A stretch of DNA of 64,000 nucleotides, from assembly GCA_003952965.2 (NCBI GenBank), contig RXIC02000012.1:1106967-1170966 (forward strand). Reading direction: 5' to 3'. This DNA is from Morella rubra (Eukaryota; Streptophyta; Magnoliopsida; Fagales; Myricaceae). Positions 1 to 10,290 of this stretch are shown here, in pieces. Numbering within the stretch: the first letter of the stretch is position 1; each line of letters opens with the position of its first letter. The position numbers were made by a program, and so were the translations under genes. The notes below the pieces were generated by a model that worked only from the letters and a program-made list of their open reading frames with translations, was not told the DNA's origin and did not search any database.

Positions 1-20
1 GTGACTTCCTTAAGACCCTC

Positions 21-470
21 ATGCACAAGGCTCCTGCCAGCTTCACTGATGCTATGGCCAGGGCAAATAAGCATATGGACTTCCAAGACATATTCGCTGC
101 ACACCTACACATGATGGCCCACAATCAGTTAAGAGAGAAAAGGGATCTTGACGTCGATCATCTCCATAGTAGAAACCAGCGATGGCGCTCTGAAAAAGAA
201 CGCTCACCGCCACCAGTCAGGCACGTCCGCCCTTCAGTTGGACGACATCTCTTCCCTGCCTTCACGGCCCTCAACGCCCCCAAGAGAATCTTTATGCAAA
301 TAAAACTAGACTCGAATGTCAGATGGCCCCCGAAGCTCAAGTCACCACCAAAAAAAGGCGACCGGAACAAATACTGCGTTTCCATGAAGACCATGAACAT
401 ACCACGAACAGCTACTTCGAACTTAAAAGACAAATTGAATATCTGCTCTAACAGGGTAAGTTACGGCAGC
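21..470 (+). pseudogene. gag remnant of Tat-type gypsy element
   Basis: The first ~90 codons read like the C-terminal part of a Tat gag: a segment about moving alanine-rich residues (MARANKHMDF) followed by a basic Arg/Pro stretch. In another frame at about 368-450 comes a His-rich segment (RFHEDHEHTTNSYFELK), which is the usual linker before the protease in this group. The usual zinc-knuckle cysteine before RFH is not seen. The frame changes near position 290 and a stop follows near 450. The N-terminal half of gag lies outside the window. It would have formed the particle coat. Confidence 0.65.
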
Positions 471-659
471 TCATATTAGAACATGGTGCACCACGACGGG
501 ATCGATCTCATGGTTGGGAGCGGGAGCGAACTCCACACCAGAACCGCCAACATCCTTTGGATGAACTACCGGCGCGAGTGCATCTACCCCCACCCCTTCC
601 CAGGGGCGAAGTTAGGACGATTGTAGGAAGACACCACATCGGCAGTTCCAGCAGACGAG

Positions 660-964
660 CCTAGAAAAGCTACATGCGGGAGGCTCAGCACCAGCAGGTG
701 TTCTTCGTAGAACAACACCTTAAGCGACTCAAGACGAAACGCACGACCATCACATTTGCAGACGAAGATGCTAGAGGAGTCGTTCAACCTCACAACGATG
801 CACTCGTCATCACCATCATGATCGCCAGCTTCGCCGTCTGGCGAGTACTCCTCTACAATGGCAGTTCAGCAGACATAATCTTCTCTGGAGCCTACGACCA
901 ATTAGAAATCACGGAAGCTCCACTTGTACTCGCTAACAGTGACCTATTCGGGTTCGAGGGATAA
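660..964 (+). pseudogene. retropepsin-like protease remnant (active-site Asp lost)
   Basis: The segment TITFADEDARGVVQPHNDALVITI followed by a hydrophobic stretch and GSSADI matches the Tat-type aspartic protease, which matures the gag-pol polyprotein. In the family the catalytic aspartate lies two residues before GSSADI (D-x-GSSADI). Here that codon, at about 857-859, is TAC, so the residue is tyrosine (LLYNGSSADI). The ORF ends at 964, soon after the domain, where an intact element would continue towards RT. The domain call is firm; the protein cannot have been active. Confidence 0.75.
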
Positions 965-1351
965 AGAGTTCGTCTGACTGGCTCTGTGGTGCTACCAATG
1001 ACTATGGGCACATGCCCCACCTTTATTACGACTATGGTCGACTTTCTCATGGTCAACACATGGTTTTCGCACAACGCCATCATTGGGCGTGCCACCCTAG
1101 CTACCTTGCATGCCATCACCTCTATCTATCATTTGGCTTTGAAGTTCTTTACCCCTGCAGGTATGGGAATAGTAAGGGGAGATCAACGAGCTGCTCGAGG
1201 ATGTTACTACTCCACCTTAAAAGGCAAATCTTGCCAAGTAGTAGAACAGAAATAGAGAGCCACGGACAGTGAGGTACCTCCAATTGGCCTCGATTGCAAG
1301 CTTGACAGCCAGGACCCGAAGAAAGCAACTCGACCTCAAGCCGCAAAAGAC

Positions 1352-2197
1352 TTGGATGAAGTGGAAGTCGCACCCGAAAAAATAGTCTGTATCAGCGCTG
1401 CCCCGACGGGAACCCTGCGTGACAGCCTGATCGAGTTCCTGACCAAACACCGCACCACGTTTGCATGGTCCCACTCAGACGTGGAAGGAATCGACCTGGA
1501 TGTTATTGCGCACCACTTAAACATTTGCTCCAGAACGCAACCAAGCTGTGGCCGAAGAAGTGGACAACTTGCTAGCCACCAATTTCATCCGTGAAGTACA
1601 CTACCCTGATTGGCTATTGAACGTGGTGATGGTTAAAAAGGCAAATGAGAAGTGGCGGATGTGTGTGGATTTTAAAGACCTCAACTGCTTGTGTCCAAAG
1701 GATAGCTTTCCCCTACCACGCATCGATCTACTAGTCGATTCCACCGCCGAGCATGAGATGCTGTCGTTCCTCGACGCCTTTTCAGAATACAATCAAATCA
1801 GCATGGCCATCCCCTATTAAGAAAAAACAGCCTTTGTCACAGACCGCGGCTTATACTGCTACAAAGTCATGCCATTTGGGTTACAAAACGCAGGGGCCAC
1901 TTACCAGCGGCTCATCAACCTCATGTTTAAAGACCAAATTGGAAAAAACATAGAAGTCTATGTGGACAACATGCTGGTCAAAAGCACCCGAGCCTACAGT
2001 CATCTCGCTCTTCAGTGCTCTGGAGCGATACCGAATGTGCCTTCAAGGTATCTTCCGGCAAGTTCTTGGGATTCTTAATCTCCAGTAGAGGGATCAAGGC
2101 CAACCCCGAGAAGATACAGGCCATCCTACAGCTGCAACCCCCCCGCATCACGCATGAGATGCAATGCCTCATTGGTAAAATATTGGCCCTCAGCTAG
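1352..2197 (+). pseudogene. reverse transcriptase remnant (YVDN instead of YVDD)
   Basis: Three frames together hold a gypsy RT. Positions 1352-1530 carry the N-terminal lead (FAWSHSDVEGID). Positions 1548-1817 carry the fingers and palm start (KWRMCVDFKDLN, then FPLPRID). Positions 1821-2000 carry the palm (MPFGLQNAGATYQR and VYVDNMLVKS). The second catalytic Asp of YVDD is Asn, coded AAC at about 1966-1968. A frame change near 2000 leads to the thumb and connection (SSGKFLGFLISSRGI, 2015-2197). An in-frame TAA lies at 1818-1820. The breaks fit an old copy under no selection. Confidence 0.85.
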
Positions 2198-2224
2198 TTC
2201 ATCTCTCGATCCACTGACAAGTGC

Positions 2225-2760
2225 TTGCTGTTATTTAAAACCCTCCGCACCAACTTCGCATGGACCAATGAATGCATCACAACGTTCACCCAGCTGAAGG
2301 AATATCTTAGCAACTCACCCCTACTCAGTTACCCCAATCAGGGTGACTCGCTTTTTTTATACCTCGCCGTCAACGACAGAGCCCTTAGCACTGTATTGCT
2401 CCGTGAAGAAGATGGACACCAACGTCCCGTGTACTACATCAGTTGAGCCCTGTTGGAAGCCGAAACACGATATTCTCCTATAGAGAAAGCGGCATTTGCC
2501 CTCCTCACCACAGCTCGAAAACACTGCCCCTACTTTCAAGCGCATATGATCATCGTCCTCACCAACTTATCGCTAAAGAAAACACTACAAAACATTGAAA
2601 TCTCCAGAAGATTAACGTAATGGGCCGTCGAGCTAGGGGAATACGACATCCAATACCAGCCTCGCACAGTAACGTGGGGACAGGTCCTAGCCGACTTCGT
2701 CATTGAAATTGAGGACTCACAACCAGTGTCCACGCAGACAGTTGACACAACCCTTCCTTG
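2225..2760 (+). pseudogene. first RNase H domain of gypsy pol, broken
   Basis: The ORF 2225-2446 reads FAWTNECITTFTQLKEYLSN and then LFLYLAVNDRALSTVLLREE, the RT-RNase H join typical of Ty3/gypsy pol. The first RNase H acidic position reads as Asn in LAVNDRA, though the usual variant VSE/VSD makes this uncertain. After TGA at 2444-2446 the same frame continues with EKAAFALLTTARK and ends with a region rich in Leu/Ala (about 2690-2710). Another TAA interrupts at about 2618. The domain would have removed the RNA strand during reverse transcription. Confidence 0.7.
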
Positions 2761-2764
2761 AGCA

Positions 2765-3215
2765 GAACAAGTTTGGACCGCTCATGTAGATGGCTCTTCC
2801 AACAAATGGGCTAGTGGGGCAGGAATCATTCTAACGTCGCATGACAGGAGGATAGCCTACTACGCCCTTTGATTCAACTTTAAAGCCACCAACAATGAGG
2901 CCGAATATGAAGCAATTCTAGTCGGACTTAGCATCACACATTTCTTGGGCATGGACGGGGTTAACATGCACAACGACTCTCAACTTGTTGTTGGACAGGT
3001 CAGGGGCATGTTCCCAGCGAAAGACGGCAACATGGAGTACTTAGCTCGTGTCCTAGAACTCACACACTGACTTCGTTACTTCTCCATAGAATAGATACCT
3101 CATGAGGAGAACTCCCTTGCCGATAGCTTAGCCCAAATGGCCTCAGACCCGGATTGTGCCGAACACCACGTGGACGTTCCCTCGGAATTCCTGAAACACC
3201 CTTCGGTATTTGGAG
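2765..3215 (+). pseudogene. second (Tat-type) RNase H domain, broken
   Basis: After a TGA at about 2759 the reading resumes as WTAHVDGSSNKWASGAGII, then NNEAEYEAILVGL and MHNDSQLVVGQVRG. These hold the D-G-S, E and D residues of an RNase H active site. The domain is distinct from the one before it and is characteristic of Tat-lineage elements. Stops interrupt at about 2872, 3069 and 3093. A terminal segment (HEENSLADSLAQMA) completes the domain near 3145. Homology is lost after about 3215, where integrase would be expected. Confidence 0.75.
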
Positions 3216-4305
3216 CATATCTTTTGATATAGAACTCGAATGAGGTCAATCGTGGTGCATATGAAAAGCTAAGAGAAAATGCTACAACTTTTGTGTTTTG
3301 GGAGTTTCCAGAAAAGGAACATCAAAAGGTGAAAACGGAGTATCAAGGTAGAGGTCGAGAAAAAAAACTGCCTTGTTGAGAACCCTGTTTGAAGGAAACA
3401 AAGAGGTTTTGAAGGAAGGAGGGGGGAGAACGACTAGCGCACGAAAAAAAAGGAGAGTTTTTCACCACTGGAGAGGAATTTGAAGCTTGGAACAAGGTGA
3501 AGAAGACGGAGGCTGAATTGGAGTTTGTCAACAATTCTCGATCTACATATAGTTCCTTCTTAATCCTTTTATCTTCTCTTCTCTTTGTATAATTTTCATT
3601 ATGAATTCCAGAGTTCTTTTGATTTATTCTGATTTTGCTATGAACTAATTTCTATTGCTAAGGCTACGATGTAGCCTCTCCATGGCAATTCTGAAGCTTA
3701 TTACCATGTGATCGAATTCTTACCATTCTTTTTGAAGTATACATCATTGAGTTTAATGCTTTCAATTATTTGGCCAATAGTTGAATGATTTTTTGTGTGC
3801 GTGTTAACTCGAGAGATAATGCATGTAGTTTAGCTTCAAATGATGTATGCCATGAATTGAACGAAAGACAGGAATGTGCCAACGTGATTTGTGCGGCTTT
3901 TATGAGAAATATTATTAATCTTAATGTGTTTAATTGCTTCTAAATTCACATAGACATATCGCGGGTTGTTGTATGTTGGGTAATTCTAATTCTACTCGAG
4001 AGAGGGTCTTAGATAACTTAGAATATTTTGCTGTCAAAGAGATTGATAATTGACTGATTGCATGGTTAGGATTTTGGATTTGATTGGTTAGGTGAGTCGG
4101 ATGCCTTAGTGTTTTCTTCTAGGGTGAAATTTCTTTTAAGTTTATTTATTTTTTTTCTACAAATTCAAAATCCACCACTTTTCTTGATTTTCAAATAATT
4201 TAGAATTAGAACAATTTCAATAGTTAATAGGTGAGTAGTCCTCGTGGGTTCGACATCCTTTCTTATTACTATACTACTTGTTACAATTTTGTGCACTTGC
4301 AAATT
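3216..4305. other. non-coding, probable gypsy leader-type repeat
   Basis: No coding signal is seen. The last part (about 4215-4310) contains a GTGGGTTCGA word, a TTACTATACTACTTGTTACA stretch and TTTTGTGCACTTGC, a string resembling untranslated leaders of plant gypsy elements. The part around 3600-4100 is AT-rich with no clear structure. The assignment is from general resemblance only. Confidence 0.3.
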
Positions 4306-4377
4306 TTCAACAACAACGGTCTTGATCAAAACCTCCTGCAACACCTCATTTGGCAATGTCGTAAGAAAGTCCACCAT
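4306..4377 (-). pseudogene. F-box domain N-terminal fragment
   Basis: On the minus strand, starting at ATG 4377-4375, the reading MVDFLTTLPNEVLQEVLIK resembles the start of an F-box (LPxEVLxEVL), the SKP1-binding part of SCF ubiquitin ligases. Similarity ends after about 24 residues, where the sequence enters the leader-type repeat. An AT-rich 5' stretch precedes the ATG for about 100 bp, until the LTR-like insertion at 4485. It resembles the start of the F-box pseudogene at 9.6-10.2 kb. Too short to be certain. Confidence 0.35.
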
Positions 4378-4484
4378 GGGAAACCAAAGGAAAGAAAAAC
4401 GCAAGAACAATAAAAGAAAAAGGAATGAGAACGCAATGCACAAAAACAAAACAGATATATAACATGTGATGAGAGCAGTTGTAG

Positions 4485-7400
4485 TGTCACGCCCCAACGC
4501 TAACTCGAAGGGGTTAGTGACAGCTGCGAGCATCCCCAACAAGGAATACTCAAGCGAACTTACTAAATTCTTGCAGCGGAAACCCCCCCCCCCCTTTTTT
4601 TTTATATCGACTAATGCGCGTAATGAAACATTAGAACCTGCTCCTCAAACGATAACTTGAAGTAATTACAACACAGTCTCAAAATATCAATTGGTTAAAA
4701 ACCCTAAACTTTACTGGGCCGAATAACCCATGACCACCACACATCGGAGGCTCATGTCGGCTCTTTCAAAAATTATCTCTAAACCTTTACTAAAATTTAC
4801 TGAAATAACAAAAAGGGAAGAGGAAGTCCTTGTCAGCCCCTCTCCTAGGTTTTAAGGTCCTCTTCTTAGGTTTCCTCACCTGAAATATTGTCTGGAATGA
4901 TACAATTTAAAACTGTGAGTCGAATGACTCAGTAAGGGATCATATGCAATAAATAGTGCATGTCTCGCATGTTCATGGATATCAATGTACATGAATGTCA
5001 AATGAAATGCTTGCATATGCAATGAGACAACGTACTTGCAATTGATCTTGAAGGTAATTCTTTAATTCTTTCTTGATTGGGCAACTTATCTCGCTCCATT
5101 TACCCCTGAAGTCAGGGTTGTGCGTTCCCTTCGGAACTATTCCCTTTTCCCTTGGGAATACGTCATTTGGTTGAGCTAGTCCTCGACGTGGCCCCAGGCC
5201 TAATGACTAGACTCAACCCTTAGAGGTTCACACCTTCTTGCAAGCATCCTTCAGTGTGATTGCACATACCTCAAGAGCTACCCATCCTTCTCGCATTCGT
5301 CCTTCGGAGTGGATGCACCTATCTTAATGGTACGGTACCGACCAACCTCAGCCCCTTAACTTAACTTGTCATACAGTACTTCTCATACTTTCATTTGCAC
5401 AAAACTTTCTTCTTTAAGAAATCATGCAAATGCTTATGTCGTGAAATGCTTGATAATGAGAAATCGTAAATGCACGCCCATAACTTATCATAACGTAGCA
5501 TAAAGTTGTACTTTCATTTGCATAAAATTTCTCTTTCATCCTTATGAGAAAAAAATAAATGCAAATGCTCATGACGTGCTCATGTCATGCTTGATGATAA
5601 TATCCATGATGTGTATCATTCCAGTTTTTTGGAAAAACATAATTTTCCACTTACCTTTGTCCACTTGAGCGAATGGCAGCACCTTGCCTACAATTGATTC
5701 ATACTAATGTCATTTATAGGTTTACTAAATGTAGAGAATAGTCATTCAATTAAATTCAGCACATCATACAAAATCGCCCATATTTCTTGATTTCCCAATG
5801 GTGATCTTACAATGCAAAGTATTCTCTTAAGAATGCCGAAGCCATAAGAATTGGGTTCTAAACTGATCCTTACACTAATTTTTATAACATATGAAAGTTC
5901 TAAGTAATTTAGAGCTCATTTGCCCTTCAAAACATTTACCCGAAAATACAAGCTGCGGAGGACGTCCAAGCGGGCAGCCCCGACGTCTCCAACTTAAAAA
6001 TTCATAACTTCATAGACATGGCTCCAAATAACATGAAATTTATTTTGAACTATTCAGCTTTCATAGGTCAAGATTGGAGGTAAAATTCACAATAGCAGAA
6101 TTTGCTATACATATTTACAAACTCTTCATATTAGGCGAAAATCCTACAACAACACTGTTGCTGTTTCCAGCTCGGCCTTCCATTTTCAAAATATCACAAC
6201 TCATTCATTACACCTCTAATTCACACGAAATTTACTTTAAAATGTTCTTCTTTCATAAACTTAAATTTCAAGACCAAACTCGTAAAATTTGGACTTAAAC
6301 TGATCACTCAAAAGGTATTCGAAATGAGCTAACATTCCGGACGTATAAGGCTGCTGGCAGCTTGACGTCCGGGCCTTGAACAACGCATATCTCACCCAAT
6401 ACTTATCGGAATCACCCAAGGTATGGCTTAAAATCTTCCTATTTCCTAGGCCTACAATCTAGGATCCTCTTAAGATCAAAGGATAAGCACAATTGCATCA
6501 GAATACACTCCTAGTTCGAGCCTTGAAATCTGCAGAAGTACATTTCAGCAACTTGTTTTCAGCAACTTGTTTTCAGCAACTAGTCTAACAAGCATTCTCT
6601 ATCATCCAATTTCCAATTCTTCTACCCTTAATTCACCATGCAAACCTAGATCCATAAAGGGCTGCAACCAAAATCAAACACCAAGGGTTCGGTTGCAACT
6701 CAGCAACCTAAAACATGCCTAATTCCCATTCTCCTTGTTTCACAAAGCACAATCTCTTTATTCTCCAAGTATAGTCCAATCCCTTTAAGTGTTTAGCTTG
6801 CTGGTCTACCCACATTACCTACATGCAAGATACCTACAGCAAGCTACCATCAAGAGAAACATGCAAGAAATAAGGCAGTGAACACATTCGGCCAACAGTA
6901 AGTGTTTTCTCCCAATTTCAACATCACCTACCCGGCCATGCATGTGCAAAACAAGTTTCAGCTCTTGCCTACACTTCACAACAGAGCTATTCTCTTAAAA
7001 ATCCCCTACTTTTACACAACTTACAGCAATATCATGGTTCTATCTTCATCAAGCCAAAGCTATTGCATCATCCTTTCTTTTAGGCTTTCCAACAAACACT
7101 TTGCATGCCTACCTTTCATTCCCAACTCATCAATACTCAAATCCAACATGCAGCAAAGAAAAACAGAGGATAGGAACCGAAACTAACCTAACAATTTACC
7201 CACACAAAACTCACGGTTCTACAAAATTTTGAACCCAAATGTTAGATCCCCCTTTACCTTGGCTTATCTTGGTTTTCCCCTTCTTCTCTTCTCTCGTCTT
7301 CTCCTTCTTCCTCTTCTCTCTTCTTCTCCTTCTTCTCTTCTTCTTCTTTCTCTCTTCTTCTCCTTCTTCTCTTCGGTTGTGTGAGTGAGTTAGGGCAAAA

Positions 7401-7914
7401 GAGTGAGGAAATGGGAGTGTGAAGTGTGCGGCAAGGGGGGGTGGTTTAGGCGTGAAATGTTTGGGGGGGGGGGGGGGGAAGACAAGGCTGCCCTCCCCCT
7501 TTCTTTCCCTCCTTCACGTGATTTTCCCATTTTCTTTTTTTTTTCTTTTTTTTATTTTTTTGCCACTTCATTATTATTAACCCTAACATGCCTTTCACAC
7601 ATTTTTCAAGAGTCAAAGTCCCTAATTCAATTTCTTCCAAATATTGCAAACTTAGAGATATATTCCAACAATTAAAATGATTAGTTTAATTAATCCAAAT
7701 ACTCAAATTTAATACTATTAAAAATTGCAAACGATATAACATTTAAATCATAGCTAAAGATGCATAAAAATGCTAGGGGGAAAATTCCACCTAGACAAAA
7801 TCTTAGATTAATTTACCCATACATGCCTTTCTCAATAATTAGAGTAATACACACACACTTAAGGAGTCATAATTCTTTTTTTTACAATGATAGAAATAAG
7901 GTCGGGGTCTCACA
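4485..7914 (+). mobile_element. long LTR-like insertion (TG...CA), TSD TGTAG
   Basis: The element starts TGTCACGCCCC and ends GGGGTCTCACA. It is flanked on both sides by the same 5 bp, TGTAG (4480-4484 and 7915-7919). TG...CA ends and a 5-bp duplication are the signature of an LTR inserted by a retroviral-type integrase, so it is probably a solo LTR, 3,430 bp long. It matches the element at 27475-29321 along its left ~1.2 kb and right ~0.6 kb. About 1.5 kb in the middle (roughly 5690-7250) is absent from that copy. It contains a C12/T9 junction near 4587, a CT-rich tract at 7260-7376 and a G16 run at 7463-7478. No coding domain is seen. The parent lineage is not identified. Confidence 0.75.
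4916..4931. promoter_or_regulatory. conserved GAGTC-GAAT-GACTC dyad
   Basis: TGAGTC and GACTCA face each other across 4 bp. The same dyad, with a 4- or 5-bp spacer, lies at a similar place in the related insertions (27939-27954 and 43749-43765), each followed by A(G/A)TAAG or A(A)TAAA. TGAGTCA-type half-sites are known bZIP targets, but a hairpin in RNA is equally possible. The conservation is seen; the function is inferred. Confidence 0.45.
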
Positions 7915-7919
7915 TGTAG

Positions 7920-9104
7920 CGACTCTTTGCGAACGCTTGCCTCAAGGCACACCACGAAATAGTTAAGACGTTTCGACATCAGTGCAAAGTTAATAGGGAC
8001 CTCTCGGTGAATGGGTGCGTTGTCCCAACTGCAACCTTTGGACAAGAAATCGATGGATGTCTAACGAGTGTTTCGTGACTAGTGGACGCCAAAAATTTTA
8101 TACCTAGATTATTATAATACCCAAGGCATAACACACAAGAAGCAATACACAAAACTTTAATCCCAACCGCTACCATATTCAGAGAGAACACCAAGGGATA
8201 TGTGTTCGACACGCAATAAAAAAAGAGGCCCGGCTAAATAGCTCAAAAGGGCAACAAATACTGGTCTGTTAACCTATACATGAAATAAGTCATCTCTTGA
8301 TTGGCCCTACAATGCATGCAGAGGTCATCATCATAATAGTCCATCAAGGGCCCAGGCTTAAGCCCAGGCACCTCCATGAATTGGCACCAGCCGTAACATT
8401 GAAGCCAACTGTCCTGTTAGGGACCCCGGTCTAGGCTGCCTTAACAATGCTAACTCCCGCCAAGTGATTCGAACTCGATCACCCCAATCGATCCTCCTAA
8501 ACCGTTCTTGGCAACACACGAGCTGAAATATAGGATCTAAACACACAAATAAAGAATACTCGAGATATTATTATGAAGAACGAAAGAATGTGGTTAAGGG
8601 TTAATTAGCCCAAGAACCACAAGAACACAAGAACAATCCCGATCAAGGGTTAATTAGCCCAAGAACGGGTACCTAAACTAGGTTATTAGCCTAGAATGAA
8701 TCCAAGTAACAAGGTTATTAGCCTTGAAACCGACTTAGCATACACGTGCCTATGCTTGGCCAAAACTCTCCCCAAAAGCACTCAGGCTCTCCAAGACTCT
8801 ACTATTCTCAATATTCTGAATGAATAACTCTAATGCACCTAAGGTGTTTATATAGACATCCTTAGGTGCTTACAAACCCTAATGAAATCAAATCACAATC
8901 ACAATTAAATCAAATCTAAATCAAATCACCGATCTTTAGGAATCAATCCCTTCAATCAAGTAGATTTGATATTACATGCCTAATACAACATAAAATCAAA
9001 GGAAAGGAATCTTCTAGAGTTTAGGAAAGGATCCCTAAATCTAGAAGATATGATTTATTCAATCTCAACAAGAAAGGAAACTAATCCCTAAGATACCTCG
9101 TGGA
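7920..9104 (-). mobile_element. probable reversed LTR-type repeat
   Basis: No coding signal is found. Read on the minus strand, the stretch has a good TATA box (TCTATATAAA at 8857-8848) with a leader downstream of it. Short direct repeats follow (GGTTAATTAGCCCAAGAAC at about 8598-8616 and 8646-8664, and GGTTATTAGCCT nearby at 8683 and 8711). This looks like an LTR promoter region, but I could not find both ends or a target duplication, because one side meets the solo-LTR insertion at 7919. Confidence 0.35.
8848..8857 (-). promoter_or_regulatory. TATA box of the reversed LTR-type repeat
   Basis: TCTATATAAA on the minus strand, within a short inverted repeat (CACCTAAGG on one side and CCTTAGGTG on the other, about 8836-8869) that could fold around the box. 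Confidence 0.4.
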
Positions 9105-9560
9105 TCTTGCCGTCGTCCGCCGCCGCTTGCACCTCCATGGGTGGTGGTGCTCCTTCAACTCTGTGGCTCTTCCTCTTCCTTTCCCCACCTAGCACCGTAG
9201 GGGTGGTGGTGCTCCGCCACTGGTGGTGGCCATCTGGTGTAGTGGCACTCCTTTGTCTGTTGGCCCGCTATGCTTGCTTGGTTGGTTGGTGGCCAAGGAC
9301 TTGCTGTGGCACCGTGTCATGGCAAGGCCGTGGGCAAGGCCATGGGCTGTCATGGCATGTCTGTGGCTGGCTGGCTGGCATGCCAGGCATGGGTGTTGCT
9401 GGGGCGCCATGCCTTGTCAGGGTTGCTGGGGCGCTGAGCTTGCGCGCGCGCGCGCTGATGCCATGGCATGGCTGTGGTGCTCTTGCTGCACGTGCGGTCA
9501 AGGGTGCCCATGGGTGCCAATGCCGCCTCATCTTGGCACCTATCTTCCCACACGTGACTA
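9105..9560. repeat. GC-rich low-complexity block with GC-alternating run
   Basis: The block stands out from its AT-rich surroundings. It is full of CATGGC/GCCATG words (9310-9480) and has a purely alternating GC run at about 9438-9452. Open frames run through it on both strands, but their products are compositionally biased (Trp/Gly/Ala/Cys) and match no domain. Best read as low-complexity repeat DNA rather than a gene. Confidence 0.55.
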
Positions 9561-9570
9561 TCACGGCCCA

Positions 9571-10162
9571 TGTCATCACTGAGGACCCTTTCATGTCCGC
9601 CGTCACATGCACCACCCAGTCATCATTGACCTCGTGAAGGAATTGCCGCACGACATGATCCTTCAGCCAGCCTATGTCTTCATTCTCCTTCAACGACCTC
9701 AAAGCCTCAAAACCCGCCTCATGTTATCAGGGCCCAAGTTTACGCTCCTCAGCAACTCCAACATGCAGAACAGATACGTCCCTTTAGGATTGTTGGCCCC
9801 AGTAACCTCCTCCACCAACCTCAAACCACGCGCATAGTGGTTTTGTACAAACATGGTCCGAATTCCCTACAAGAATAGGACGTCGGAGTTTCGGTGGACA
9901 AAAAGCAAGTTCACAAACTTAGCCACCTCAAGGGGACAGGCCACGAGATTGGCAACTCCTCCACTCGGAAGCCTTTGAAGATGTCGCCGCAGTCAGAAGC
10001 TTCACGCAAGGTCTTGCATGTCCCTTGAATGCTCAGTAGGGTATTCACCATATTTTTTGGGCAGTGATTGACGTAAGGATCTCTCCAGGGAACTCTCTTG
10101 GTCACCCTAATAATAATGTCTTGCAACAACCCTTTAGGGAGGGTAATCAGATGGTTGGCCAT
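9571..10162 (-). pseudogene. F-box / Sel1-like repeat protein pseudogene
   Basis: From ATG 10162-10160 the reading MANHLITLPKGLLQDIIIRV matches the F-box start of the plant family resembling Arabidopsis At2g35280 (substrate receptor of an SCF ubiquitin ligase). It continues with GTCKTLREASDCGDIFKGF and VEELPISWP. After a frameshift near 9940 the second frame gives VAKFVNLLFVHRN and then ARGLRLVEEVTGANNPKGTY, the Sel1-like helical repeat that follows the F-box in this family. A third frame from about 9702 gives the last recognisable part (VVRQFLHEVNDDW). Stops lie near 9922, 9850 and 9700. A TATA-like box lies ~120 bp upstream of the ATG. The family is fairly clear; the gene is dead or a captured fragment. 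Confidence 0.6.
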
Positions 10163-10280
10163 GGATGAGCAAGGAACAGAGTTGGGAAAGAATTGCACAT
10201 GATGAAAGAACTACAAAAGACAACAAAAAGGGGAAAGAATTGCAAGAAGGGATAAGCAAAGAAGGGCGAAGGGACGTATC

Positions 10281-10290
10281 ATATAAATAG
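10281..10290 (-). promoter_or_regulatory. TATA-like box upstream of the F-box pseudogene
   Basis: Minus-strand CTATTTATAT sits about 120 bp upstream of the F-box ATG, at a normal promoter spacing. It suggests that the relic kept its own promoter rather than being a bare coding fragment. Confidence 0.35.

Larger units (their letters stand above)
1..3215 (+). mobile_element. Ty3/gypsy retrotransposon fragment, Tat lineage
   Basis: Reading along the + strand gives gag, aspartic protease, reverse transcriptase, a first RNase H and then a second RNase H-like domain. That order, with two RNase H domains after RT, is the hallmark of the plant Tat group. No integrase follows and no LTR is recognisable at either side, so both ends are missing. 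Stops (for example 1818-1820, 2195-2197, 2444-2446) and frameshifts occur in every domain, so the copy is dead. The domain series is clear; the lineage call rests on the second RNase H. Confidence 0.85.

Noticed and set aside
158-433. Minus-strand open frame across the gag region
   Set aside because: It is the antisense shadow of gag; it has no family features and the + strand explains the segment.
4165-4542. 125-codon minus-strand protein with a Leu/Phe-rich membrane-like segment
   Set aside because: The hydrophobic part comes from a T-rich stretch upstream of the F-box ATG and crosses the LTR-like insertion border at 4485, so only the short F-box part is kept.
7463-7478. G16 run as a functional quadruplex
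   Set aside because: A single homopolymer inside a repeat, prone to sequencing error; no supporting G-tracts nearby.
9107-9702. Long frames on both strands through the GC-rich block
   Set aside because: High GC lowers stop frequency. The products are repetitive, and the only real coding text is the F-box relic at the right edge (minus).
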